From Bacteroidota bacterium (GTDB lineage: Bacteria; Bacteroidota; Ignavibacteria; UBA10030; SZUA-254), in NCBI GenBank assembly GCA_036522515.1, contig DATDFQ010000044.1:1-64000 (forward strand): a stretch of DNA of 64,000 nt, written 5' to 3'. The notes beneath the pieces are model-generated. The model ran no database searches, had not been told where the DNA came from, and saw nothing but the letters and a program-made list of their open reading frames with translations. Positions 17,735 to 26,956 of the stretch are shown here, piece by piece. Made by a program: the position numbers and the translations under genes. How positions within the stretch are numbered: position 1 is the first letter of the stretch; every line of letters begins with the position of its first letter.

Positions 17735-18396
17735 ACCAGGAGAAACCCTCCGTGCGGATCCTCCTCGCAGACGACCACCAGCTCGTCCGCGAGGGCTTGC
17801 GAAGCATCCTGGAAAACGAGCTCCAGATGACGATCATCGGCCAGGCGGAGACCGGCCGTGAAACCATACGGCTCGCCCACTCCCTCAAGCCCGACGTCGT
17901 GATCATGGATATCTCGATGCCCGACCTGAACGGGATCGAGGCGACGCGCCAGATCATCGCCCAGGTCGAGGGGGTCCGCGTTATCGCCCTCTCGATGCAC
18001 GCCGACAAGCGGTACGTGGGCGAGATGCTCTCCGCCGGAGCGACCGGGTATCTTCTGAAACATAGCGCGCTCGACGAACTGGAGCGCGCGATCCAAACCG
18101 TCCTCGCGGGCAAGATCTACGTCAGTCCGGATATTGCCGGGATCGTCGTCCAGGATTACCTCCAGCATCTTTCGTCATCGCCCGCCGCCCAGCCTTCACA
18201 ACTCACTGCACGGGAGCGGGAGATCCTCCAGCTCATCGCCGAAGGCACCTCCACCAAGGATATCGCCGCACGGCTCCATGTGAGCGTTCCCACGATCGAC
18301 ACGCACAAACAGCATATTATGGAGAAGCTGAATCTCTATAGTATCGCCGAACTCACCAAGTATGCCATCCGGGCGGGTTTAACCTCGCTCGAGTAG
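17731..18396 (+). CDS. NarL/LuxR family response regulator
   Basis: A 221-residue protein with an N-terminal receiver (about 7-125): acidic pair Asp14-Asp15 in LLADDHQLVREGL, phospho-acceptor Asp60 in VIMDISMPD, and Lys in GYLLKHS. A LuxR-type helix-turn-helix (about 155-218) contains LTAREREILQLIAEG and DIAARLHVSVPTIDTH. Its ATG lies inside the stop of the propeller histidine kinase (ATGA), so the kinase is its partner. The next genes encode surface proteins, and a 29-base palindrome in the following promoter region is a candidate target. Confidence 0.96.
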   Translation: MNQEKPSVRILLADDHQLVREGLRSILENELQMTIIGQAETGRETIRLAHSLKPDVVIMDISMPDLNGIEATRQIIAQVEGVRVIALSMHADKRYVGEMLSAGATGYLLKHSALDELERAIQTVLAGKIYVSPDIAGIVVQDYLQHLSSSPAAQPSQLTAREREILQLIAEGTSTKDIAARLHVSVPTIDTHKQHIMEKLNLYSIAELTKYAIRAGLTSLE

Positions 18397-18517
18397 CAGC
18401 CCCAAGAGGCAAACCCTGCTCTAAAGCGCCCGTTTCGCCGTTTCCGCCGTTCCCGGGCTCGTTCCGCCCCGCCCTTCCCCTCATGTATTTCCAACCCCGG
18501 AATCATGGAATCCACTA

Positions 18518-18547
18518 TTGTGGGACCCCCTCCTCTTCTGTACTTTG
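18518..18547 (+). promoter_or_regulatory. Bacteroidota-type promoter before the stand-alone sorting-domain gene
   Basis: TTG (18518-18520), exactly 20 bases, then TACTTTG (18541-18547), one T short of the TAnnTTTG consensus. It lies 106 bases before the start of the small gene. Bases 18397-18517 show nothing else. Confidence 0.45.
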
Positions 18548-18552
18548 CACTC

Positions 18553-18581
18553 CGATTACACGCGTCAGACGCGCGTAATCG
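18553..18581. promoter_or_regulatory. 29-base palindrome, candidate operator
   Basis: The left arm CGATTAC-A-CGCGTC and the right arm GACGCG-C-GTAATCG surround a single central base; only the A/C pair is mismatched. It starts five bases after the putative -7 element, thus over the expected transcription start. It may be an operator (for example for the adjacent LuxR-type regulator) or a hairpin at the 5' end of the mRNA. Confidence 0.55.
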
Positions 18582-18653
18582 CCGCCCGGTCTCCGGGTTT
18601 CAACTCAAAAAGAGCCAAAAGGTCTGGTGCACGCTTACAGAGGAGAAATAGTC

Positions 18654-18956
18654 ATGGGAGGGGAACTCGCATCAAGGTTAACCTATCCGGATCCTTTCAA
18701 TCCGTCCGGGATCGATTTTGATCTGCCGGACAAAGCCCTGGTAACACTGACGATTCTCGACACCGCCGGACAGGAGGTAACGACGCTCATCGACAACGTC
18801 GTTTACGACGCCGGCACGCACCACGTGGAAGTCGGGTCGTCTCAATGGGCGCAAAATCCGGGCAACGCGCAGGGAATTTATTTTTACAGGCTCTCCGCCG
18901 AGTACGGCGGAAAAAGCTATATCGATACGAAGAAAATCATCCTCGCAAGGCCGTGA
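18654..18956 (+). CDS. Stand-alone type IX-like / FlgD-like C-terminal sorting domain
   Basis: About 100 residues consisting almost wholly of the domain that normally ends large secreted proteins of this lineage: a degenerate start LASRLTYPDPFNPSGIDFDL, then LTILDTAGQEVTTLID, GTHHVEVGSSQW, GIYFYRL and the basic end KIILARP. There is no signal peptide and no cargo. The start is set by AGGAG at 18641-18645. It is followed 65 bases later by the giant PKD protein, which has its own copy. It may be a remnant of a once longer gene or a free-standing domain; the good Shine-Dalgarno and promoter-like sequence argue that it is expressed. Confidence 0.75.
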   Translation: MGGELASRLTYPDPFNPSGIDFDLPDKALVTLTILDTAGQEVTTLIDNVVYDAGTHHVEVGSSQWAQNPGNAQGIYFYRLSAEYGGKSYIDTKKIILARP

Positions 18957-19021
18957 CCGAGGCAGCATGGCCGGGCGAAGCAACAAACCGTTCATCAATT
19001 AGTTCATCGAAAGGAAGTATC

Positions 19022-22000
19022 ATGAAACTTCTTCGACTCATTGTTCTGCTCGTCTGTTGCCGGCTGACACTTCTCATCGCCTACAGCCAGAATTGCCCTC
19101 CCGGCAGCCCATACCCGAACCCCCAGATCGTCCCTTCCTTCGCGCCGGATTCGAGCTGCCTCGACAGCGCCCGGAACGGGACCCAACCCGACGATAAACA
19201 TTCATGTCTCGGGGCGTGCGAGCTCTCCTACACCAGCTACTGTACGATGCTCGTGCCCGGGGATACGTATCTCTGGACAGTGGTGGGCGGAACCATCGTC
19301 GGAAGCGCGACTTCCAACTGTGTCACGGTCTTATGGGGGCCCGCGGGACCGGGTACGATCTCCATCACCGAGACGACCGCGATGGGGTGCGTCGCCACCA
19401 AGGAACAATGCGTCAAGATTATCGATTCGCCCGTGGCCGCATTCAGCGTCCCTTCCAATGTCTGCAAGAATGTTCCTCTTAACTTCATCAACCAGTCTCT
19501 GAACGCCCTCACCTATTTCTGGAACTTCGGCGACGGAAACACCTCCACCGCGGTAAACCCGACGCACGCCTATACGACCTCGGGGCCGAAGACCATCACC
19601 CTCGTGGCCTACAACAAGTGCGGATGCAAGGATTCGGTCACCCACGTGGTTACGGTGAGCACCCTCGACGGGCCGGTCATCACGTGCCCGGCGACGGTCT
19701 GCGCGGGAGCGAAGGCGTGTTACTCGACGACCGGATGCCCGACAGCGGTCTATAACTGGACGGTGAACGGGGGAATTATCGTCGGACCCACAAACCAGAG
19801 CACCATCTGCGTGCAATGGGGCCCCGGACCGCAAGGGACGGTCTCGGTCTATGTCACCGGATGCGGAAACGTCTGTCAGGACACGACCACCGTAATCGTT
19901 CCGATTATCTCGACGAACGGACCGATCACGGGAAACCTGGTTGTCTGCCCGAGCACGAACGAAGTTTACACGCTCCCCCTCTGGCCCGGCACCTACTACA
20001 ACTGGGTGCTTTCAGGCGGCGGGAACATCATTTCGGGGACGAATACCAACGCGATCCAGATTCACTGGGGGACGACTCCCGGAACATACACCCTGACGGC
20101 GACATGGAACAATATTCTGCTCGGTTGCGGCGGGACGTCGACGATCATGATCAACGTGCGCGACGTGTTCCAGATGTTCGGGTTGCCCGGACCCTTCTGC
20201 ATCGGCTCGACGTCGAGCTATTTCGCGAGCGCCAACGCGAATTGGACTGTCACCGGGGGTACGTTCACGGGGAACGGGACCAACTCGATCGTCGTCACGT
20301 GGACGACGGGCGGAGCGCACACCGTGACCGCGGTGCCTCTGAATCCCACCCTCTTCTGTAATCCGAGCGTCACCATGAATGTCACGGTCACGCAGGTTCC
20401 CCCCGCTGTTGCGATCACCGGACCGCCGGTCATTTGCCCCGGAGGGACCTACCAGTACACGGCGACGCCCTCGGGCCCCGGGTTCACATTCCTATGGACC
20501 GTCACCGGAGGAACGATCATCGGTTCTCCCTCGGCGAATCCGGTATCGGTGATGTGGTCCGGACCGGGCACCATCTCCGTCAAACAGGTCATGACCGTTC
20601 CGCCATACTGCGCTTCGGCTCCGATCTCCATCCCCGTGACGGTTCTTTCGATTCCCAACATCACGGGCAGCAATGTCGCGTGCATGGATCAGACGTCGAT
20701 CTTCACCGCGGGCGGCCCGAATCCCGGCATCGTCTATACGTGGTCAATTGTCGACGGGTCGGGGAACCCCTCTCCCTCGGGAAGCATCGTCTCCGGCCAG
20801 GGAACGAACCAGATCACCGTTCTGTGGCACGGCCCAGGTGGACCGGCCGTCGTCAAGCTGAAAGTGTGCGCCTCCACGCTCACATTCCCTGTGACGGTGA
20901 ATCCGAAACCGACTCCCACGATTTCCATGACCGGCAAGGTCTGTAACCCCGGAGGCCAGGTTATTCTCACCTCGAGTGTCGGGAATTCGTATCAGTGGAA
21001 CACTGGGGCAAACACACAGCAGATCATTGTTACCGCGCCCGGATCATACTGGGTGAAAGTGACGAACGCTTTCGGATGCTCGGATACCGCGCGGATCACG
21101 GTGCCTGTGAGCCCCGGTCCGGTTGCGAGCATCTCCACTCCCAATCCGACGAGCTATTGCTCTCCGCCGCCGCCCTTTGTCGACACGCTCTACGCGCTGC
21201 AAGGGCCCGGGTACACGTATCTCTGGTCGCCGGGGAATCAGACAACTCCGACCATTACAGTATCCGCGACCGGAACCTATTTTGTGGTCGTCACGGACGC
21301 AAACGGCTGCTCTTCCGTTTCGAACCCGATTACGATTACATCCGCCCCATGCACCGGCGGCGGTCCGTGTACACCGACCGGGACGATCAGCTTTACCATC
21401 ACCCAGCCAGTCTGCAACCCCGTGCAGTTTAACGGATCGACCACCGGCGGAATCACCAGCACAAGCTGGAATTTCGGAGATCCCGCAAGTCTGGGGAACA
21501 ACACCTCGGCGCTCACCAACCCGACACACCTGTTCACCCAGGCGGGATGGTACACCGTAACCTACAGCGGCCTCGATCCGAGCAATTGCCCGATCAGCGT
21601 CTCGCACCCCGTCGCCGTCCCGCTTGCTGCCGACTTCAGCTTCGCGGGGGTGTGCGGCGTGATGCAATTCACCGATCTCTCGACGTTCCTCCCGCCCAAC
21701 TCCATTACCTCGTGGAACTGGACCTTCACGGGAGGGACGCCCGGGTCTTCGACTGCGCAAAATCCGTCCTCGACCTTTACCACTCCAGGGCCGCACAATG
21801 TGACCCTGACGGTTTCGAACGGCACCTGCATCGTATCGATCACGAAAACCGTCAACGTTTCCGCTCCCCCGAGCGCGGCGTTTATTCTCCCCGCCACCGC
21901 GTGCGCGGGAACGGACGTGCCGCTCTCCGGCTCGGGCGCGCCTGTGGTGAACTGGCTCTGGAATTTCGGCGACAGCGCCACCTCGGGCCTGCAGAACACC

Positions 22001-24820
22001 TCGCATGCCTGGGCGGTCCCCGGGACGTATGTTGTCTCTCTGACGGTCAAGGATTCGAACGGCTGCACGAGCACGGTAATGCACTCGATTACGATTACCG
22101 CTCCCTCCACCAACTGTCCGATCAACCCGACGAACCCGCCGCCGATCTGCGCGGGCGGATCGGTGCTGCTCACCTCGTCTCCGGCGAGCGGCTATCAGTG
22201 GCAATTGAACGGGGTCAATATCGGCGGCGCGACCCTCCAGACGTACTCCGCGACCGTGACGGGAACCTACACCGTCATCGACACGGACGCGGGAGGATGC
22301 ATCTGTATATCGCCTCCGGTCTCGGTCGTTGTGAATCCTCTCCCGCCCGCCATCATTACACCGAGCAGCACTCCGGTGATCTGCGGATCGGGCCTGATCA
22401 CGCTCAACGCTCCGGCCGGGCCGTACTCGTATCTCTGGTCGGACGCCTCTACGACCCAGAGCATCACCGTCCTCCTGAACACGCCGGGAGCCTATACCTA
22501 CACGGTGACGGTGACCGATTCCAATTCGCCTCCATGCTCCGCGGTCTCGGCGCCATTCACGGTAAACGTCTACCCGGTGCCGCCTCCGCCGGTTATTACG
22601 GCGAGCGGTCCGACGGCGCTCTGCAAAGGCGACTCCGTGACGCTGACCAGTTCGTACCCGACGAACAATGTCTGGAACACGGGGGCCACAACCCAGAGCA
22701 TCACGGTGACCCTGCCGGGTGTCTACACCGTGACGGTCACGACCCCGCATGGATGCAGCGCCACCGGGGCCATTACTGTGACTTCGAACGTTCCGAACCT
22801 CAGTCTCTATCCGTTCGGATGCGATCTGCTCTGCGATAGCGTCAAGATCCCGGGCCCGATCGGTCCGTTCATCGGCTACTACACCTACCAGTGGTTCTTC
22901 AACAACGTTCCCATCCCGCCGCCGAACGGGACGAACGACACGCTCACTCCGATCGGCAGCGGGACCTATACGCTGATCCTTACCGGTCCCGGCCCGACAT
23001 TCTGCAAAGACACGTCGGGTCCGTATAACCTGACCCTGAAGGATTGCGACAGCCTGCATTGCCACGGAAAGCTCTGCGGAAGAAAATGGAACGACGCGAA
23101 CGGGAATCACAAGTTCAATTACGGAACGGAGGTGGGAATCGCGAACTGGAGGATCTGCCTGGTGAAGTGCAACATCGATCACTATCCCACGAAGGATACG
23201 ATTGCGTGCACCATGACGGATTCTCTCGGGTTCTATTGCTTCTATAACCTCTGCGCCGGGGAGTATTGCGTGGTCGAAGAGGGCAGGCCGGGATGGCAGC
23301 AGACCTGGCCCGTCTCGCCGCCGTTCTATCACGTCACGATCACCGACAGCGGGACGATCAGCGGGCTCGACTTCGGCAACAAGAAGAAGTGGATCAACAT
23401 CATCATCACGCACGATACGGTCGGCATCGGCCACGATACGTATCTGACGGCGGGATCGGTGATACCGACGCCCTACCCGTGGCCGGTCAAGATCTCCTAT
23501 CTGAACAGCGACGGTGCGACGTGGCGGGTGCTGTTCGACGGATTCCTGACCGACAACATCAGCCCGTTCCCGAACACCCCGATCCCCTCGTGCGTGCCGG
23601 GCACCTACTCCATCGTGCGGAAAGAGGTGGGGAATTACAAGTTCGACAGGATCTATCTGAACGACTCGTTGCGTTCCGATCATGGAGATTCGATCGTGGT
23701 CAGCCTTCCCGATTCGACGGACGGGGCGACGATCATCTTCCTCAACGTGTTCGATCCGGATACCACGCTGCGATACCGGACGTTCACGTTGGAACAGCTC
23801 GCAGATCCGAGTCAGGTAAAGCCCGTGAAGAGGGCGAAGCCCGGGAAACCGGTCCTGATGCCGAACACCGCCAATGTCATCGATGAAGTCCTCAAGCAGG
23901 GCGGCTCCTTGCTCGTCGGTTCACCCGATCAGCTCAACTCCGCCGGGAAGGTGAAGGGGTATCTGATGCCCCACAGTCAGAGCGATGTCTTTAAGACATT
24001 CAACACGAAAGGATTCTTGCAGACGGGCAAACCGAGAGGGTTCGACTTCATCAAGGGCAAGCCGATCCTCAAGCGTCAGAAATCGCTTCCCGCGACGAAG
24101 TTCAATAACCGGCTCATGGCGAATCTCCTCGCCTTGCAGGTGAACATCGCCGCAAGCGAGACGGATCCGCCGAAGACGCCTGCCGGCTTCGGGGACCTCG
24201 TCTATGACAACGGCGGAGGGGATCCGCTGGAAGGGATGACGCTCAACGATATCGCCGATTACGCCAGCGACCTGATGACCAATTGGGAGTACAACGATAC
24301 CACGTTGTACATCAATCTCAATACGGCTGTCGAGCTGATCAACGGCGCCTTCTCGAAGCCTCTCCCCTTCGACGGGTCCGATACGGCTGTCTGGATTCCC
24401 GGCAAGCTCCAGCTCAGAGGGGCGAAGGCTCTCATGGACGTGCCGTTCCTGAAGGCCGTGATGGGCAATGCTCCGACGACGAGGAAGATCAAGCCCACAC
24501 CTGCGTCCCTGGTGCCGTCTCAGTTTGTCCTGTACCAGAATTACCCGAATCCGTTCAACCCGACGACGACGATTTCCTTCTCGTTGCCTTCGGAGGCGAC
24601 CGTAACGCTCAGGATCTATAACGTCCTCGGCCAGGTCGTCGCCACGTTGATCAACCGCGAGGTGTTGGATGAGGGGGATTCACAGGTGGAATTCGACGCC
24701 CATCGGCTCTCCTCGGGCGTCTACTTCTACCAGCTCTCCGCCGAGACAACGCCGGATGCGGAGAACGGTATTACAGGTCAGACCTACTTCAGCGTGAAGA
24801 AGATGTTGTTGGTGAGGTAG
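19022..24820 (+). CDS. Giant secreted PKD/Ig-like repeat protein with sorting domain
   Basis: 1932 residues. Signal peptide MKLLRLIVLLVCC...AYSQ. Residues about 30-1340 are a chain of PKD and related Ig-like beta-sandwich repeats, several with the PKD hallmark WNFGD (for example LTYFWNFGDGNTST and VNWLWNFGDSATS), very rich in Thr, Gly, Pro and Cys. About 1347-1450 is an SdrD-B/Cna-B-like domain (GKLCGRKWNDANGNHKFNYG then GLDFGNKKK). About 1450-1825 is a linker region. About 1833-1932 is the C-terminal sorting domain, starting LYQNYPNPFNPTTTISFSL and ending SVKKMLLVR. It is likely exported by a type IX-like route and cell-surface attached, for adhesion or gliding. ATG 19022 has AAGGAAG 5 bases upstream; the frame opens 59 codons earlier but that part is not credible. 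Confidence 0.93.
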   Translation: MKLLRLIVLLVCCRLTLLIAYSQNCPPGSPYPNPQIVPSFAPDSSCLDSARNGTQPDDKHSCLGACELSYTSYCTMLVPGDTYLWTVVGGTIVGSATSNCVTVLWGPAGPGTISITETTAMGCVATKEQCVKIIDSPVAAFSVPSNVCKNVPLNFINQSLNALTYFWNFGDGNTSTAVNPTHAYTTSGPKTITLVAYNKCGCKDSVTHVVTVSTLDGPVITCPATVCAGAKACYSTTGCPTAVYNWTVNGGIIVGPTNQSTICVQWGPGPQGTVSVYVTGCGNVCQDTTTVIVPIISTNGPITGNLVVCPSTNEVYTLPLWPGTYYNWVLSGGGNIISGTNTNAIQIHWGTTPGTYTLTATWNNILLGCGGTSTIMINVRDVFQMFGLPGPFCIGSTSSYFASANANWTVTGGTFTGNGTNSIVVTWTTGGAHTVTAVPLNPTLFCNPSVTMNVTVTQVPPAVAITGPPVICPGGTYQYTATPSGPGFTFLWTVTGGTIIGSPSANPVSVMWSGPGTISVKQVMTVPPYCASAPISIPVTVLSIPNITGSNVACMDQTSIFTAGGPNPGIVYTWSIVDGSGNPSPSGSIVSGQGTNQITVLWHGPGGPAVVKLKVCASTLTFPVTVNPKPTPTISMTGKVCNPGGQVILTSSVGNSYQWNTGANTQQIIVTAPGSYWVKVTNAFGCSDTARITVPVSPGPVASISTPNPTSYCSPPPPFVDTLYALQGPGYTYLWSPGNQTTPTITVSATGTYFVVVTDANGCSSVSNPITITSAPCTGGGPCTPTGTISFTITQPVCNPVQFNGSTTGGITSTSWNFGDPASLGNNTSALTNPTHLFTQAGWYTVTYSGLDPSNCPISVSHPVAVPLAADFSFAGVCGVMQFTDLSTFLPPNSITSWNWTFTGGTPGSSTAQNPSSTFTTPGPHNVTLTVSNGTCIVSITKTVNVSAPPSAAFILPATACAGTDVPLSGSGAPVVNWLWNFGDSATSGLQNTSHAWAVPGTYVVSLTVKDSNGCTSTVMHSITITAPSTNCPINPTNPPPICAGGSVLLTSSPASGYQWQLNGVNIGGATLQTYSATVTGTYTVIDTDAGGCICISPPVSVVVNPLPPAIITPSSTPVICGSGLITLNAPAGPYSYLWSDASTTQSITVLLNTPGAYTYTVTVTDSNSPPCSAVSAPFTVNVYPVPPPPVITASGPTALCKGDSVTLTSSYPTNNVWNTGATTQSITVTLPGVYTVTVTTPHGCSATGAITVTSNVPNLSLYPFGCDLLCDSVKIPGPIGPFIGYYTYQWFFNNVPIPPPNGTNDTLTPIGSGTYTLILTGPGPTFCKDTSGPYNLTLKDCDSLHCHGKLCGRKWNDANGNHKFNYGTEVGIANWRICLVKCNIDHYPTKDTIACTMTDSLGFYCFYNLCAGEYCVVEEGRPGWQQTWPVSPPFYHVTITDSGTISGLDFGNKKKWINIIITHDTVGIGHDTYLTAGSVIPTPYPWPVKISYLNSDGATWRVLFDGFLTDNISPFPNTPIPSCVPGTYSIVRKEVGNYKFDRIYLNDSLRSDHGDSIVVSLPDSTDGATIIFLNVFDPDTTLRYRTFTLEQLADPSQVKPVKRAKPGKPVLMPNTANVIDEVLKQGGSLLVGSPDQLNSAGKVKGYLMPHSQSDVFKTFNTKGFLQTGKPRGFDFIKGKPILKRQKSLPATKFNNRLMANLLALQVNIAASETDPPKTPAGFGDLVYDNGGGDPLEGMTLNDIADYASDLMTNWEYNDTTLYINLNTAVELINGAFSKPLPFDGSDTAVWIPGKLQLRGAKALMDVPFLKAVMGNAPTTRKIKPTPASLVPSQFVLYQNYPNPFNPTTTISFSLPSEATVTLRIYNVLGQVVATLINREVLDEGDSQVEFDAHRLSSGVYFYQLSAETTPDAENGITGQTYFSVKKMLLVR

Positions 24821-24821
24821 G

Positions 24822-24877
24822 GTAGCCGCAATCTGCCGATGAATCGGTAGCCGCAAGCTTTAGCTTGCGGGCTTTTT
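24822..24877 (+). terminator. Family B repeat, copy 2, forming a terminator
   Basis: Two GGTAGCCGCAA units start two bases after the adhesin stop. The second makes the perfect stem CCGCAAGCT / AGCTTGCGG (24851-24870) followed by GCTTTTTG, which is the layout of an intrinsic terminator. So this dispersed repeat probably ends the adhesin transcript. Confidence 0.65.
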
Positions 24878-24943
24878 GACAACGAACAGCCGGTCCCGGA
24901 TCCCCGGGGCCGGCTTCGTTGTTTCTGGTCTGGGTATTGACCT

Positions 24944-25053
24944 CTCGTTCCGCCGCTCTGCGGCGGAATGCATACCGGGACGCTCCGCGTCCCAACCTCG
25001 TTGCGGCGCAGAGCGCCGCGGACTGCGTTCCCACGCAGAGCGTGGGAACGAGG
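24944..25053. repeat. Family A palindromic repeat island, copy 2
   Basis: A row of hairpin units: TTCCGCCGCTCTGCGGCGGAA, GGGACGCTCCGCGTCCC, GCGGCGCAGAGCGCCGC and CGTTCCCACGCAGAGCG with its inverse. It shares the last two units almost exactly with the copy at 37236. Together with its neighbours it fills the gap before the aminotransferase gene. Confidence 0.85.
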
Positions 25054-25110
25054 GGGGCGGAAAGCTTGGCGGGATGATGGACAGAGATGAAGGCCGCGGA
25101 TACTCACTAT

Positions 25111-25191
25111 CTCGTCATGCTGACATGCTTCAGGTCAGCATCTTTCAACGCTTTAGAATGATCCCGACCTAAAACATGTCGGGATGACGAG
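25111..25191. repeat. Family C repeat, copy 2 (complete unit)
   Basis: Hairpin one TGCTGACATGCTTCAGGTCAGCA, linker TCTTTCAACGCTTTAGAATG, hairpin two ATCCCGACCT / ATGTCGGGAT. This is the fullest version of family C; other copies keep one or both hairpins. Confidence 0.85.
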
Positions 25192-25215
25192 CAGGGATGA
25201 AGGTGTGATGCCCTC

Positions 25216-26547
25216 CTATTTCGGAAGCCCTTGTGAGCAAACCGTTTTCATGGCCTCCACGAACCGGTCCAACTCCGGGATCGTCGTATAGAGGTTCGGC
25301 GTAATCCGCAAGCCCCGGAAGTCGTCGAGCGCGAATGTCGTCGTGTAGATCTTATGCTTCTCCATCAGATGCCCCGCGAGCGCCCCCGGCTCGATTCCGA
25401 TGATTTCCACATTCCCGATCGCGCACGATTGGTCGTCGTCGAATGAGGTATTGATCCGGATTTTCGGTACATCTTTCAGCCGGCTCATCCAGTAGCGCGA
25501 CAGATACCTCAATCGCGCCTCCTTCCGTTTCGCGCCGACTCCCTGGTGAAAGAGCATCGCCTCGCCGATCGCGAGCTTCGGGGCGGCGCTGTGCGTTCCG
25601 ATCTCCTCGAATTTTCTGATATCGGGGTTTTCCTTCTCTTCGGCCGCCATCAGGGGCCAGAGTTTTTCGATCTTGTCCCGTTTCACGTATAAGAACCCCG
25701 TCCCCTTCGGCGCATAAAGCCATTTGTGCAGGCTCGTCCCGAAATAATCGCACCCCAGATCCGGCTGCCGGAACTCCAGATGCGCGAAGGAATGAGCTCC
25801 GTCGACGACGACCTCGATCCCCTTCGACCGGGCGAGTTCGCAGATGGATTTTACCGGCATGATCTGGCCGGTGCTGTTGATGACATGGGAGATGAGGATG
25901 AGCCGGGTCTTTGGCGTAATTCCCTTCTCGAACACGTCGACGATATCGCCGAAGCCTTTTGCCGGGACCGGAACCTTGACGAGCTTAAGCGTCACTCCCT
26001 CTCTCCGCTCCCGCTGGCGGAGCGACGTCAACATGCGGGGGTAGTCCTGCGTCGTCGTGAGGATCTCGTCCCCTTGCTGGAGCCTCAATCCCATGAGCAA
26101 TATTTCCAGGGATTCCGACGCGTTTCTCGTGATGGCGATCTCTTCCCGGTCGCACCCGAACATCTCGGCGAGCCCCGTCCGTATGGTTTCCGATTGGGGC
26201 TCCAGAATCCTCCACATCGTATAGGCGGTGGCGTCCTCCTGTTCCCAGATGTAACGGACGAGCGCGTCGGTGACGATCCGCGGCGAGGGGGAAACGCCTC
26301 CGTTGTTCAAATTGATAATTCCCCGCGTCACGCTGAAGGACTGCTGGATCTCCGACCAGAAATCCTCCTCCGACGCGGCTTGCAGCGGCGAGAGATGCTC
26401 GACGCTTTTCGCGGAAATATCAATATCCCTGAGAAGCGCCCCGACCGACGCGTACGAAATCGCGGCTAAACCCAATCCTTTGCCGGCCGAGGAGAGAAAA
26501 TCCCTCCGCGATTTCCACCCGGGCCTGGCTATGGTCCTGTACCTCAT
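25216..26547 (-). CDS. Tat-exported aminotransferase class V (isopenicillin N epimerase-like)
   Basis: A 443-residue PLP enzyme with a twin-arginine signal (SRRDFLSSAGKGLGLAAISY, residues 13-32), implying export folded with its cofactor. The fold-type I domain spans about 65-440; Lys275 in SLHKWLYAPKG is the Schiff-base residue, with Asp249 and His252 in VVDGAHSF. Relatives include isopenicillin N epimerase-like proteins and cysteine desulfurases; the substrate is unknown. The start at 26547 follows a GAGGAAAGGA Shine-Dalgarno. It is flanked on both sides by repeat islands, so it is probably a single-gene transcript. Confidence 0.93.
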   Translation of the reverse strand: MRYRTIARPGWKSRRDFLSSAGKGLGLAAISYASVGALLRDIDISAKSVEHLSPLQAASEEDFWSEIQQSFSVTRGIINLNNGGVSPSPRIVTDALVRYIWEQEDATAYTMWRILEPQSETIRTGLAEMFGCDREEIAITRNASESLEILLMGLRLQQGDEILTTTQDYPRMLTSLRQRERREGVTLKLVKVPVPAKGFGDIVDVFEKGITPKTRLILISHVINSTGQIMPVKSICELARSKGIEVVVDGAHSFAHLEFRQPDLGCDYFGTSLHKWLYAPKGTGFLYVKRDKIEKLWPLMAAEEKENPDIRKFEEIGTHSAAPKLAIGEAMLFHQGVGAKRKEARLRYLSRYWMSRLKDVPKIRINTSFDDDQSCAIGNVEIIGIEPGALAGHLMEKHKIYTTTFALDDFRGLRITPNLYTTIPELDRFVEAMKTVCSQGLPK

Positions 26548-26614
26548 TCAACGATCCTTTCCTCTGAAAATACTCATGAACTTAGCGATGAATGGGGCCA
26601 ATGTCAACCTCATC

Positions 26615-26748
26615 TCGTCATCCCGCGACCTGAAGGTCGCGCCTACCGATGCCTCGGTCTCGGTAGCCGCAGCCTTTAGGCTGCGGTCTTTTTCCCGCCA
26701 TGGCACAGCTCTCCGATCAAAAACCCGCAAGCTAAAGCTTGCGGCTAC
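26615..26748. repeat. Family B repeat, copy 3 (inverted)
   Basis: Reading on the minus strand it has the same order as the 79-base copy: CCGCAGCCTAAAGGCTGCGG, linker with CCGAGGCATCGGTAG, then GCGACCTTCAGGTCGCG. A further CCGCAAGCTAAAGCTTGCGG unit follows at 26725-26744. Confidence 0.85.
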
Positions 26749-26754
26749 CTATAC

Positions 26755-26808
26755 CCCGGCCGCAGAGCGGCCGAAAAATGCGGTCCCACGCGGAGCGTGG
26801 GAACGAGC
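26755..26808. repeat. Family A palindromic repeat, copy 3
   Basis: CGGCCGCAGAGCGGCCG followed by the pair TCCCACGCGGAGCGTGGGA and the usual end ACGAGC. It is shorter than the other family A islands. Confidence 0.8.
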
Positions 26809-26859
26809 AAGAATCTGGAGTAGTCGCTTGGTTTGTTCGGATCGCAGCCACCCGCCGAT

Positions 26860-26949
26860 TGTCATCCTGAGCGCAGCGAAGGATCTCCGAACGCATTGGA
26901 TCCGAACCGGCCAGATCCTTCGGTCGCTCCGCTTCCTCAGGATGACAGG
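26860..26949. repeat. Family D repeat, copy 2 (paired arms)
   Basis: TGTCATCCTGAGCGCAGCGA then AGGATCT on the left, and GATCCTTCGGTCGCTCCGC then CTCAGGATGACA on the right, make a long imperfect hairpin. It ends eight bases before the sigma-factor stop, so it may act as that operon's transcript end. Confidence 0.85.
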
Positions 26950-26956
26950 GGGTTGC

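Noticed and set aside
18845-19021. Upstream extension of the giant adhesin
   Set aside because: It overlaps the sorting-domain gene out of frame and lacks a signal peptide, whereas ATG 19022 has both Shine-Dalgarno and signal peptide.
21044-23683. A very long minus-strand open frame of 879 codons
   Set aside because: It lies antisense to the PKD protein, and its Arg/Asp-rich composition reflects the complement of a codon-biased gene; no family is recognisable and no Shine-Dalgarno is seen.
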